A DNA stretch of 36,987 nucleotides, from positions 1 to 36,987 of the forward strand of contig NZ_RQFA01000056.1 in assembly GCF_004770155.1 (NCBI RefSeq), written 5' to 3'. Position 1 is the stretch's first letter. The number at the start of each line of letters is the position of its first letter. The notes beneath the pieces were generated by a model. The model made no database searches, was not told the DNA's origin, and saw only the letters and a list, made by a program, of their open reading frames with translations. Source of the stretch: Leptospira gomenensis (GTDB taxonomy: Bacteria; Spirochaetota; Leptospiria; Leptospirales; Leptospiraceae). Below are positions 22,151-32,738 of this stretch, piece after piece. The position numbers and the translations under genes were made by a program.

Positions 22151-22392
22151 TTTTGAAAACGATTTCTCCACAAATTTCGAAATTTAGATTGCCAAAGTCG
22201 ATTCTTACCGTAAACTGGGCGAAGAATTCCAGTTATTGCATCGATTTTTTAACTTCCGAACGTAGTCCTATCTTAAAGTTTGCTCTTCTGTTTCAGTCCT
22301 GCATCTCTAAAATTTTTCTACTCCCGTACGCGGGAACGCTGTTTTTAAATCAAGATAACTCGATCTAATTAAAAACGACACGAGGACAAAGT

Positions 22393-22655
22393 ATGTCAGT
22401 CAATATTTATGTAGGAAACCTCTCTTACGATCTCACCGAAGGCAAGTTAGGCGAACTATTCGGAGCGTATGGCGCCGTAAATTCCGTAAAGATCATCACC
22501 GATCAGTATTCCGGAAAATCCAAAGGATTCGCGTTCGTGGAAATGGCGAGCGAAGAAGAAGCGGACAAAGCTATCCAGAACCTGGACGGAAAAAACGTTC
22601 TCACACGTAACCTGAAAGTGAACGTAGCAAAGCCGAAACCGGCGAAAGGAAGATT

Positions 22656-22659
<4 letters not shown>
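22393..22659 (+). CDS. RNA-binding protein with a single RRM domain
   Basis: Encodes 88 residues, one RNA recognition motif and a short basic tail. RNP2 is IYVGNL (5-10) and RNP1 is KGFAFVEM (44-51). GAGG precedes the ATG. Small single-RRM proteins of this type occur in cyanobacteria and other bacteria, often as cold-responsive RNA chaperones. A role in RNA structure or stability is likely but inferred. It overlaps the convergent lipase-like gene by four bases at the stop codons. Confidence 0.92.
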
Positions 22660-23620
<961 letters not shown>

Positions 23621-23751
23621 GTTGCTCCCGGGGGATTCCGGATTTAGGTAGTATTTTCCCCTTTGCTACTTCTGAAAATCAAAAAAAGAACGGAAGAATT
23701 TTTCCGGGAAACACGTATCCCGAACCGACGATCAATCGACGATCCTACGGA

Positions 23752-23788
23752 ATTCACCCGGAAGTTTTCGAAAACGTTTCGGGTGAAT
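23752..23788. terminator. Strong near-perfect hairpin after the msrB gene
   Basis: Arms ATTCACCCGG and TTCGGGTGAAT surround an inner palindrome GTTTTCGAAAAC, giving a 37-bp almost self-complementary element ten bases after the MsrB stop. There is no T tract on either strand, so an intrinsic terminator is uncertain; it could stabilise the 3' end. Confidence 0.5.
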
Positions 23789-23797
23789 CGAAACGGA

Positions 23798-24292
23798 TCA
23801 ATCTTCTTTCTTGAATTTTAAGGAAGCGGAATTGATGCAGTAACGAAGTCCCGTAGGTTTCGGTCCGTCCGTAAATACGTGACCGAGATGACCTCCGCAT
23901 TTGGCGCAAAGAATTTCGGTTCGATTCATTCCGTAACTGCGATCCTCTTCTCGATCGATCGATTCCTTTTTGAGCGGTTGATAAAAGGAAGGCCAACCGG
24001 AACCAGATTCGTATTTCGTTTCGGAAGAGAACAACGGTTCTCCGCACGCGGCGCAAACATACGTTCCTTTATCGTGATTGTCGTAAAGCGCTCCGGTAAA
24101 CGCGCGTTCGGTGCCTTTCTCTCTCAGAATCCGAAACTCTTCCGGAGTAAGTTGCTTTTTCCATTCTTCTTCGGATTTGTTGACTTCGTATTTCATTTCC
24201 CCACCTTTTCTCGTTTTATTTTCCTCCGCTCGGAAACAACCGGAGACGATCGGTAAAACCGAAACTAAGACCGTTAGAATGATACGTTTCAT
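23798..24292 (-). CDS. msrB: Methionine sulfoxide reductase B, lipoprotein form
   Basis: Encodes 164 residues. A lipobox ending at Cys19 (PIVSGC) follows a hydrophobic signal, so the enzyme is probably anchored in the envelope, unlike the cytosolic MsrB. The zinc cysteines Cys80, 83, 129 and 132 (CAAC, CAKC) and the catalytic Cys152 (RYCINSASL) are present, with the substrate loop ESGSGWPSF. It reduces the R isomer of methionine sulfoxide in damaged proteins. The electron donor is not evident here. Confidence 0.93.
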   Translation of the reverse strand: MKRIILTVLVSVLPIVSGCFRAEENKTRKGGEMKYEVNKSEEEWKKQLTPEEFRILREKGTERAFTGALYDNHDKGTYVCAACGEPLFSSETKYESGSGWPSFYQPLKKESIDREEDRSYGMNRTEILCAKCGGHLGHVFTDGPKPTGLRYCINSASLKFKKED

Positions 24293-24352
24293 ACGAGGGA
24301 ATTCGTCCTGAAGGTTGGACAGGTTACCGAACGGAAACGATTCGGAGAAAAA

Positions 24353-24991
<639 letters not shown>

Positions 24992-25057
24992 CGGAACGAA
25001 TTCAGTTTTCCACCTAAAAAACTTCTGTCAATGACTTTGAAAGTTTTCGATAAAAAA

Positions 25058-25075
25058 ACAGAACGAACGTTCTGT
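25058..25075. promoter_or_regulatory. Perfect 18-bp palindromic operator candidate
   Basis: ACAGAACG-AA-CGTTCTGT is perfect and lies 67 bp from the TetR ATG and 73 bp from the hotdog-gene ATG. It has the size and symmetry of a TetR operator. Confidence 0.65.
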
Positions 25076-25148
25076 ATTTTTTTGTTTGAACAAAATTCCG
25101 CCGGGTCTAAACTAAGGTCAGAATCTTTGGAGACTCGGAGGAAAGAAA

Positions 25149-26009
25149 ATGATTGCGGACGAAATCCAACTCGTGACTCGAATCTCCGATCTGGACACAC
25201 AAAGACACGTGACCAGCCGCACGTACGAAAATTTTTGCCTCGAAGGTAGGTTTCGACTTCTCGAAAAGAACGGTTTTCCCCTGCGGGATATTTTGTCTCA
25301 AGGGTTTACGATCCGTCCTTTGGAATCTTCCATTCGTTTTCTCGCGCAGCAGATGGAAGGCGCCGATCTCAAAACGGAAACGAAAGCGTACGCTTTAAAA
25401 AACGGTATGATATTCTGGGATCAGAAAGTTCTTTCCGATTCCGAAACTCCCGCGGCGGAAATCAAAACCTTGACTTTATGCGAGAAAAAAGGAAATCCTG
25501 TGGATCTTCTCCCTGCGGAGAAAACGGAGATGACCGGTTACGATCAGTTTGCGGAAATTCCGGATTTTAGAGGCACCTGCAAAACGGTCGATACCGAATT
25601 GATCACGCTTTACAGCGAAAGAAATATTTTCGGAGATTATAATCCCGCATATCTTTGGAGAATCGTGGAGGATTCGCGCTGGTTTTTTTCCACAAAGGCC
25701 GGTTTAACCTTGGATCGTTTTGTGCAAATGGACACGACGATGTTTTTTATGGGCGGTGTGTTCCGTTTTTTTCATCCCGTTCCGGCGGGAAGAAAGGTGA
25801 AGGTAAGCACATGGATTCACTCGTTCGAAAAGATCCGCAGTTATATGAGACACGAGGTCACGGATTGCGAAACCGGTTTGCGTTATTTCGCGGTTCAGGA
25901 CGAACAACTTGTGGTTTCGCTTTCCAAAGCGAGGCCGAAAAAGGCGCCTGAGGAATTCCAGCAACTCGTAGGAGAATATGTAGAAAATTTTGAATATTCT
26001 CAAAAATGA
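25149..26009 (+). CDS. Double-hotdog acyl thioesterase-like protein
   Basis: Encodes 286 residues, about twice a single hotdog. The first half has an active-site-like helix DLDTQRHVTSRTYENFCLEGR (about 14-34), which parallels the DxxxxHVNNxxYxxxxE pattern of acyl thioesterases. The second half has DYNPAYLWRIVEDSRWFF (about 160-177). It resembles acyl-ACP thioesterase or thioesterase-like proteins with two fused domains. Substrate unknown. AGGAAAG precedes the ATG. It lies 43 bp upstream of the thiolase gene, probably in one operon. Confidence 0.7.
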   Translation: MIADEIQLVTRISDLDTQRHVTSRTYENFCLEGRFRLLEKNGFPLRDILSQGFTIRPLESSIRFLAQQMEGADLKTETKAYALKNGMIFWDQKVLSDSETPAAEIKTLTLCEKKGNPVDLLPAEKTEMTGYDQFAEIPDFRGTCKTVDTELITLYSERNIFGDYNPAYLWRIVEDSRWFFSTKAGLTLDRFVQMDTTMFFMGGVFRFFHPVPAGRKVKVSTWIHSFEKIRSYMRHEVTDCETGLRYFAVQDEQLVVSLSKARPKKAPEEFQQLVGEYVENFEYSQK

Positions 26010-26052
26010 ATTTAGGAATGATAATTAAGAATATGAACTCTGGAGAAAGAAA

Positions 26053-27378
<1,326 letters not shown>

Positions 27379-27382
27379 TTTT

Positions 27383-27402
27383 AGTTTAGAATTTTCTAAA
27401 CT
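27383..27402. repeat. Inverted repeat after the thiolase gene
   Basis: AGTTTAGAA and TTCTAAACT flank a TT centre, starting five bases after the stop. It shares TTTAGAA/TTCTAAA with the palindrome at 10049-10070. It may be an RNA-processing hairpin or a protein site. Confidence 0.4.
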
Positions 27403-27452
27403 ATCGTTCGTACGTTTCCTTTTAGGAATCCGGAGACGAACTCAAAACTCCT

Positions 27453-27485
27453 AAGACCCCGGGCAACCTCGGGGTCTTTTATTTT
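27453..27485 (+). terminator. Rho-independent terminator of the thiolase operon
   Basis: AAGACCCCG (27453-27461) and CGGGGTCTT (27470-27478) form a GC-rich stem with an eight-base loop and are followed by TTTTATTTT. It closes the plus-strand operon. The right-hand gene is convergent. Confidence 0.9.
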
Positions 27486-27502
27486 AAGAACCGAAAAGAT
27501 TC

Positions 27503-28315
27503 CTATAAACGCGCGCCCTGATCATACAAGATCAAAACGGCTGCCGTTAAAACGAAATAACCGAATCCTTTTTTGAGAAGTCTTTCGTTCATTCTTGAGG
27601 AAAGCGCGTCTCCGAACAACATTCCCGCGACCGCTAAAACGCTGACGATTAAAAGTAAAGGACAATCCTCGGTTTTTACCGAAGAAAAGCTGATCACAAA
27701 TCCGAACAGCGAATTTGCGGCGACGATGGCAAGCGATGTGCCGACCGCTAATCGGATCGGAAACTTAAGCATAAACACCAGAGCCGGAATGATCAAAAAT
27801 CCTCCCCCGGCTCCGACGAAGCCGGTGATCGCTCCGATCAACAATCCTTTCCCGATCACAAAAACGAAATGCGAAGAGGGGGGGTTCGGTCGTTCCTGCG
27901 GATCTTTCGACATCGAATGATTTCCCGAACGGATCATGGCCCAAGCGCTAAAGAACATCGTGAACGCGAAAACGGCCATAATCAGAAATTGTTTCGTCGC
28001 AAGAATACCGAATCCCGAAAACAAGATATCGGGAAGAAACGGAAGAAGAAATCGTCTTACGAGTAAAATACTGAAGAAACTCGGTAACGCGAAAAAAAAA
28101 CCTGCTTTGACGGCGACGTTCCGATGGATCGATTTCATCAGAGCGCCGACCAGAGCGGCAGCGCCGACTACGAAAAGCGAATTCGTCGTGGCGCTCAGAA
28201 CGTCTTGTTCGAAGACATAGACGAGAATCGGAACCGTAAGAATCGCCCCTCCCGCTCCGACGAGACCGAACAAAGTTCCCATCAAAAAAGATGCGATCAA
28301 ACCTTCGATCAACAT
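27503..28315 (-). CDS. TauE/SafE family sulfite or organic anion permease
   Basis: Encodes 270 residues from the ATG at 28315, four bases after the previous stop; a TTG at 28360 is less likely. It has about eight hydrophobic helices with two repeats of the family signature, FLMGTLFGLVGAGGAILTVP and ITGFVGAGGGFLIIPALV. TauE/SafE proteins export sulfite, taurine-derived sulfur or related anions. It is the last gene of the sulfur operon, which supports a role in exporting an oxidised sulfur product such as sulfite. Confidence 0.88.
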   Translation of the reverse strand: MLIEGLIASFLMGTLFGLVGAGGAILTVPILVYVFEQDVLSATTNSLFVVGAAALVGALMKSIHRNVAVKAGFFFALPSFFSILLVRRFLLPFLPDILFSGFGILATKQFLIMAVFAFTMFFSAWAMIRSGNHSMSKDPQERPNPPSSHFVFVIGKGLLIGAITGFVGAGGGFLIIPALVFMLKFPIRLAVGTSLAIVAANSLFGFVISFSSVKTEDCPLLLIVSVLAVAGMLFGDALSSRMNERLLKKGFGYFVLTAAVLILYDQGARL

Positions 28316-28319
28316 CGAC

Positions 28320-28757
28320 TTAATCGAGTCTACTTTTGAGATTCGTTTTCTTATCCACAAACCGAAACAACAACATACCCAAAAGAATACTTCCGAACAC
28401 GAGCAACGGTCTCGTTTCGAAACTTGTAAGAGACGTGACCGAAACCGTGGGACAATAACCTCCCAATCCCCAACCTACGCCGAAAATAAGGCTACCGATC
28501 ACCAATGCCGGAGTGGTGTCTTTTCTGGTGGGTATGAACCACTCCTTGGCGAACATAGGCGTCTTTCTTTTGCGAATCAACTTGTAAGTTATGAAATGGA
28601 TTCCGACCGCCCCTGCCATCGCAAAAAGAAGAGTGGGATTCCATCTCCCGAATAGATCTAGAAATCCGATTATATTAGAAGGTTGTAATATTCCGGAGAC
28701 GCCCAAACCAACGGCGAACAACGATCCGACGAATAAAGCTCCGAGATTATATTTCAT
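28320..28757 (-). CDS. YeeE/YedE-family sulfur transporter, half 2 (DUF6691-like)
   Basis: Encodes 145 residues with four hydrophobic helices. The Cys-containing motif GVGWGLGGYCPTVSVTSL (about 94-111) is characteristic of the YeeE/YedE family, which includes thiosulfate transporters. The conserved Cys handles a sulfur species. Its start overlaps the preceding gene's stop by ATGA, so the two halves are made together and probably act as a pair. Confidence 0.9.
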   Translation of the reverse strand: MKYNLGALFVGSLFAVGLGVSGILQPSNIIGFLDLFGRWNPTLLFAMAGAVGIHFITYKLIRKRKTPMFAKEWFIPTRKDTTPALVIGSLIFGVGWGLGGYCPTVSVTSLTSFETRPLLVFGSILLGMLLFRFVDKKTNLKSRLD

Positions 28758-29179
28758 ACGAACATTCCGATTTTACGAAGTATAAAGACTATCGCCATAC
28801 CCGCGGTCATAAACGCGACCGTCGCCACGATGGATCTCGCGGAAACCCGGCTGACTCCGCAAACTCCGTGTCCGCTGGTACAACCTCCCCCCAACATCGC
28901 GCCGAAACCGACGAGAACTCCAGCGACGGCGCCGATCCAATCGTTCGTCTGTAGTTCGATCGCCAACAAACCGGGGGATACGATTTTCAGGGAAAGTCCG
29001 CCTAACAACAATCCTACGATAAAGTACCATCGCCACGCAACGTCCCCTTTCACCGGAATCAAGACTCCGTATACGATACTGCTGACTCCGGTCACCCTTC
29101 CGTTCCAGAGAAGCATCAAAGAAACCGCTATCCCGATAATCGCTCCTCCGACCAATCCCATAATCCATTCTGTCACCAT
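28754..29179 (-). CDS. YeeE/YedE-family sulfur transporter, half 1
   Basis: Encodes 141 residues with four hydrophobic helices. GGGCTSGHGVCG (about 97-108) carries two cysteines typical of this family. It is the partner of the downstream half. Together they match the size of a full YeeE thiosulfate transporter split into two genes. AGGAG lies just before the ATG, five bases after the dioxygenase-rhodanese stop. Confidence 0.9.
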   Translation of the reverse strand: MVTEWIMGLVGGAIIGIAVSLMLLWNGRVTGVSSIVYGVLIPVKGDVAWRWYFIVGLLLGGLSLKIVSPGLLAIELQTNDWIGAVAGVLVGFGAMLGGGCTSGHGVCGVSRVSARSIVATVAFMTAGMAIVFILRKIGMFV

Positions 29180-29183
29180 TCTC

Positions 29184-30230
29184 CTACTCCTTTTCCGTCG
29201 GCAGCGATTTCGAATTCCAAAACACCATACCGCCCGCCAAACTTACCGTGAACTTATAACCGAAACGAATACTTTCCAGTACCGCCTGTTCGGAACGTTT
29301 ACCGCTCCGACAAACGAACACTATCTCCTCCATCGGATCGCCGCTCCTCAGAAACTTCGTCAGCTCCAAGCCGAGCGTGAAACGTTTCGCCGTACGAATA
29401 TGGCCGAGACGACCGTGGAATTCTCCTGGATGACGAACGTCGATGATCTTAATCTTACCCAGATTTGCTAATACGTCATCGTATGACACGACCGGAATCG
29501 TGGATTTCATCTCGGGCTTCATCCTTCTTATCGCTTCCAAATTACCGCAGGCCAAATTGATCGGCACGGCCACGTCCATTTTTTTCGGAAACGAAAGGCA
29601 GAGGTTATCCATGATCTTTTTGAATTCCTCTTTGGAACGATTTCCGCCGATCCGGGGATTTAATTTTTTTTCCAATGCGATCGTACTATCGATCAAACCG
29701 CGATAATCATGACCCGGAAGAACGCGCGTTTCGTCGGGAAGACGAAAGAGTTTTTGTGTGATACTTTCATACAACTTTTCGGAGGATCCTTCCTGGAAAT
29801 CCGTCCTACCTGTTCCGCGTATGAGCAGAGAATCTCCCGTAAAAACCATTCCCTCGAAGTAAAAGCTCATACACGCTTTAGTGTGCCCGGGAGTTGCCAT
29901 CGCGGTTATTTTTTTATTTCCAAGCGGAAGTTTCTGTTCATCCGTCAATTGAATGTCGGCGCAATCGACCTTGGCCAAGGAACTGATCGCGGTTTTTGCG
30001 TCCGTTTTTCCCCGTATCGTCGCGGCTCCGCTGATATGGTCCGCGTGAATGTGCGTTTCCAGAATATACTTCAAACGGAGATCGAGTTTACGGACGAATT
30101 TTAAATCCCGTTCTACGGTTTCCAACACCGGATCGATGATGGCCGCTTCCTTTGTTTCCCGATCCGCGATGAGATAAGTATAGGTCGAAGACGTAGCTTC
30201 GAAAAGTTGAAGAAAAAGAATTCCTTTCAT
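29184..30230 (-). CDS. Persulfide dioxygenase-rhodanese fusion
   Basis: Encodes 348 residues. The N-terminal metallo-beta-lactamase fold has the metal motif THIHADH (59-65), PGH (114-116), TGDS (132-134) and PGHDY (172-176), as in ETHE1-type persulfide dioxygenases, which oxidise glutathione persulfide to sulfite. The C-terminal rhodanese domain (about 245-340) has the active-site loop CRSGKRS with Cys307. The fusion couples sulfur transfer to oxidation. It heads a four-gene operon with YeeE halves and a TauE permease, a set known from hydrogen sulfide detoxification. Confidence 0.93.
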   Translation of the reverse strand: MKGILFLQLFEATSSTYTYLIADRETKEAAIIDPVLETVERDLKFVRKLDLRLKYILETHIHADHISGAATIRGKTDAKTAISSLAKVDCADIQLTDEQKLPLGNKKITAMATPGHTKACMSFYFEGMVFTGDSLLIRGTGRTDFQEGSSEKLYESITQKLFRLPDETRVLPGHDYRGLIDSTIALEKKLNPRIGGNRSKEEFKKIMDNLCLSFPKKMDVAVPINLACGNLEAIRRMKPEMKSTIPVVSYDDVLANLGKIKIIDVRHPGEFHGRLGHIRTAKRFTLGLELTKFLRSGDPMEEIVFVCRSGKRSEQAVLESIRFGYKFTVSLAGGMVFWNSKSLPTEKE

Positions 30231-30260
30231 TCCGTTATTTCCCGAGTTTTTCCTCGTTTA

Positions 30261-30275
30261 TAGGATAACATCCTA
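30261..30275. promoter_or_regulatory. Inverted repeat, candidate operator of the sulfur operon
   Basis: TAGGAT-AAC-ATCCTA is a perfect 6-3-6 repeat 30 bp upstream of the dioxygenase ATG. It could bind a persulfide-sensing repressor of the ArsR (BigR/SqrR) type, but no such gene is in the window. Confidence 0.5.
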
Positions 30276-30368
30276 AATAGGGTCGCAAGTTCCGAAGCGC
30301 TTCGTTTAACGTTTTTCCGAAACACGGATTCTTACGCCTCGAGTATAAACTGCGAAAGAGGAGGAACA

Positions 30369-30439
30369 TTGTATAATTCTGCAATCATTAAAAAAATTGA
30401 ATACGTTAAATCGTTTTTCTTAATTGCAGAATTATACAA
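30369..30439. promoter_or_regulatory. Two facing copies of a 16-bp element before the cyclase
   Basis: TTGTATAATTCTGCAA (30369-30384) and its reverse complement (30424-30439) form arms of 17 bp with a 37-bp centre. Each copy is itself an imperfect palindrome (12 of 16) and contains TATAAT, a possible -10 hexamer. The third exact copy lies upstream of the AraC gene. Confidence 0.7.
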
Positions 30440-30536
30440 ACGAATCCGATATCGATCGAGATATTTTGAATTTTGTTAATCGAAACGTTTGCGACTTCAG
30501 TCTATGTCGATAGCGGGATACAACGGAGGAAAAGAT

Positions 30537-31718
30537 ATGTTGTCGATCGATAGAACGGCGGAAAGGGAAAAACTTCACGTCGATGGATTGTTGAATTTTT
30601 CGGCGGGTTTTACGATTGCCGGTCTTTTATGGAGCGCCCTTTATTTTTTTCTGGGATTTCCTCAGGCGGCGTTGATCCCGGGAGGTTACGCGGTCCTAAG
30701 TCTGTCGAGTCTGATATTCGTATTCGCGACGGGCAGATATTCCGAGTTCCGGGTTCTTCAATTCGTTTTTATTCTAATTTTACCGGTAATACTCCAATTA
30801 TCCTTGGGAGGTTTCGAGAACTCGGGTGCGGTGATCATATGGTCGATACTTTGTCCGCTAGGAGCCCTCGCATTCGCTCCTACCCGATACGGTCTCGTTT
30901 GGTTCGGGTTGTTTATCGCGGCCTTGTTATCCGCGGGATTGGCGGAGTTTTTCGAATTTATTCCTAATATAGAAGTAAAACATAATATACGAATATTATT
31001 CTTCGTTATAAACATCTCGGGGGCGGGAACCTTGACCTTCTTAAGCCTGTTCTATTTCATCTTCAAAAGCAAACAAGAACACGACCGCGCCGAAAATCTG
31101 CTTTTGAATATCTTACCAGAACCGATCGCCGAACGATTAAAGCGAAATCCATCCACGATCGCGGACGGATATCCGATGGTTTCCATCCTTTTTGCGGACA
31201 TAGAAAACTTTACGGGAATTTCCCAAAAAATCGCCCCGGAGATTTTGGTCCACTTTCTCAACGACGTTTTCTCGCATTTCGATTTTCTCGCGGAAAAATA
31301 CGGAATGGAAAAGATAAAGACGATCGGGGACGCGTATATGGCCGTCGCGGGAATTCCGATCTGGCACGAAAATCACGCGGAGAATGCGATGCGGATGGCG
31401 CTCGAAATGCAGACCTTCGTAAAAAATATACGAGATCCGACCGGAACGCCCTTGAAGATACGGATAGGAATTCATTCCGGACCGGTCGTAGCCGGGGTGA
31501 TCGGAAGAAGAAAATTCGCCTACGACCTATGGGGAGACGCCGTCAATACCGCCAGTAGGTTGGAATCGCACGGCTTACCCGGCAGAATCCAAATCTCCGA
31601 ATCGACATACGATCTCCTAACCGACAAATCGCCGTTAGAGATAAGTAGATCCGTGGACGTAAAAGGAAAAGGTGTTATGAAAACCTATCTCAGCTACGAA
31701 CAAACCGATATATTATAA
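30537..31718 (+). CDS. Membrane adenylate cyclase, class III
   Basis: Encodes 393 residues from the ATG at 30537, which follows a strong GGAGGAAAAGAT; upstream starts lack one. Six hydrophobic helices (about 18-172) form an N-terminal membrane domain with LGGFENSGAVIIW at 90-102. A short helical linker leads to the class III catalytic domain. Metal Asp221 (FADIENFTG) and Asp265 (IGDAY), substrate-specificity Lys261 and Asp330, and transition-state Asn337 and Arg341 (DAVNTASR) are all present, which points to cAMP rather than cGMP. The membrane region is probably a sensor. A hairpin at its end separates it from the convergent AraC gene. Confidence 0.93.
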   Translation: MLSIDRTAEREKLHVDGLLNFSAGFTIAGLLWSALYFFLGFPQAALIPGGYAVLSLSSLIFVFATGRYSEFRVLQFVFILILPVILQLSLGGFENSGAVIIWSILCPLGALAFAPTRYGLVWFGLFIAALLSAGLAEFFEFIPNIEVKHNIRILFFVINISGAGTLTFLSLFYFIFKSKQEHDRAENLLLNILPEPIAERLKRNPSTIADGYPMVSILFADIENFTGISQKIAPEILVHFLNDVFSHFDFLAEKYGMEKIKTIGDAYMAVAGIPIWHENHAENAMRMALEMQTFVKNIRDPTGTPLKIRIGIHSGPVVAGVIGRRKFAYDLWGDAVNTASRLESHGLPGRIQISESTYDLLTDKSPLEISRSVDVKGKGVMKTYLSYEQTDIL

Positions 31719-31734
31719 AAAAATAATATATCGG
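31705..31734. terminator. Bidirectional hairpin between the cyclase and AraC genes
   Basis: Arms CCGATATATTAT and ATAATATATCGG are perfect and enclose AAAAAA. The cyclase stop codon lies inside the stem-loop. Placed between convergent genes, it can serve both, though the stem is AT-rich and no U tract follows outside the loop. Confidence 0.55.
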
Positions 31735-31739
31735 AAAAT

Positions 31740-32549
31740 TCAAACCTCGGCGTAACTCGCGGGAACTTCGATGAACGACTTTAATCGCCGTGAATTTCTG
31801 AAAATTTGGGACGGCGGTAGACCGAACGTTGCACGAAACGTCCGTGTAAAATGCGCCGAGTCGAAAAAACCGGCGCGATGCGCCGCGTCCGTATGGTTCA
31901 TTCCGTGTAAAAGGGAATAAACGGACAATTTCAACCGAAACCAAGTCCGAAAAGAGTGAAAGGAAATACCGACTTCCTTTTTAAATTGATGTTCCAGATT
32001 GGAAACGGACATGCCTACGAGTTCGGCGAATTCCCTCGCGGAATGATCTTCGTCGGGTTTAGTCGTGATCAATTCGACTACCTTTTGAATCCGAAAGTCC
32101 GCTATCTTCGTCTCGATGTCGGCTAACGGAGGAATACGGTTCAACAAATCCAGCAACTCGGCATCGGAATCATCCGAAGATAAAACTCGGCCGACCGTCT
32201 CGAACAATTCTTGTTCTTCCCTCAGAGAAACGAAGATGCCTTCGTTTTCGCGATCCTCATTCGAAGCCCTTAGCGATTCGTAATTCGGACTACTCAGATC
32301 CATAAAAATCATGACGCAGAATTTTCCCGAAAATCGGATGGAATGATTCAACATCGGAGGAATAAGAACCGAACGAAAACCGATCCAATCCTCTCCGTTT
32401 AAGGAAACTTGTAACTCTCCGTCCAAACAGATACAAATCGTCGCCGCGGCTCGTCGTCGCATATTGTAGTCCGGCAGACGTCCCGCGAACAAACAACGAC
32501 TTCCCCAAATACAGATTCTTTCCTGACGATCAAGAGGATTCACTTTCAT
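31740..32549 (-). CDS. AraC-family transcriptional regulator
   Basis: Encodes 269 residues. The C-terminal AraC DNA-binding domain has two helix-turn-helix units, AREFAELVGMSVSNLEHQFK and TDAAHRAGFFDSAHFTRTF, ending in FGLPPSQIF. The N-terminal part (1-150) is a cupin-like sensing domain rich in beta strands. AAGG lies nine bases before the ATG. A copy of the 16-bp element lies 29 bp upstream, so autoregulation and control of the cyclase/sulfur promoter region are plausible (inference). Confidence 0.92.
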   Translation of the reverse strand: MKVNPLDRQERICIWGSRCLFAGRLPDYNMRRRAAATICICLDGELQVSLNGEDWIGFRSVLIPPMLNHSIRFSGKFCVMIFMDLSSPNYESLRASNEDRENEGIFVSLREEQELFETVGRVLSSDDSDAELLDLLNRIPPLADIETKIADFRIQKVVELITTKPDEDHSAREFAELVGMSVSNLEHQFKKEVGISFHSFRTWFRLKLSVYSLLHGMNHTDAAHRAGFFDSAHFTRTFRATFGLPPSQIFRNSRRLKSFIEVPASYAEV

Positions 32550-32578
32550 AGTCGGGCCTTACGAGTTTTTTATCGGCG

Positions 32579-32594
32579 TTGCAGAATTATACAA
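32579..32594 (-). promoter_or_regulatory. Third copy of the 16-bp element, upstream of the AraC gene
   Basis: Read in the AraC direction the sequence is TTGTATAATTCTGCAA, identical to the two copies at 30369-30439. TATAAT may be the -10 element, giving a leader of about 30 bases. Confidence 0.7.
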
Positions 32595-32685
32595 GGTGAT
32601 TTCATCATCCGCAAATACAATTCATCGGGTGAAGAAAAACAATAAACGAATAGCGCAATTTCGAGTAAACCCATTTTTACCGTAT

Positions 32686-32700
32686 GTATCGTTTCGATAC
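32686..32700. promoter_or_regulatory. Inverted repeat upstream of the methyltransferase
   Basis: GTATCG-TTT-CGATAC is a perfect 6-3-6 repeat 38 bp before the methyltransferase ATG. The cognate regulator is unknown. Confidence 0.4.
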
Positions 32701-32738
32701 TCGCTTAACCTCTCGGAATCTTTACGGAGAAAATTCGA

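Larger units (their letters stand above)
30231..30536. other. 306-bp divergent intergenic region between the sulfur operon and the cyclase
   Basis: No gene is visible. It contains the inverted repeat TAGGAT-AAC-ATCCTA (30261-30275) near the sulfur operon, a 12-bp palindrome CGAAGCGCTTCG (30293-30304), and two facing copies of a 16-mer (30369-30439). The cyclase ribosome binding site lies at its right edge. Confidence 0.8.

Noticed and set aside
30369..30439. Inverted 16-mers read only as an RNA hairpin
   Set aside because: A single third copy upstream of the AraC gene cannot form that stem, so a DNA site is the better explanation.
30489..30536. Upstream start for the cyclase
   Set aside because: No ribosome binding site; GGAGGAAAAGAT points to the ATG at 30537.
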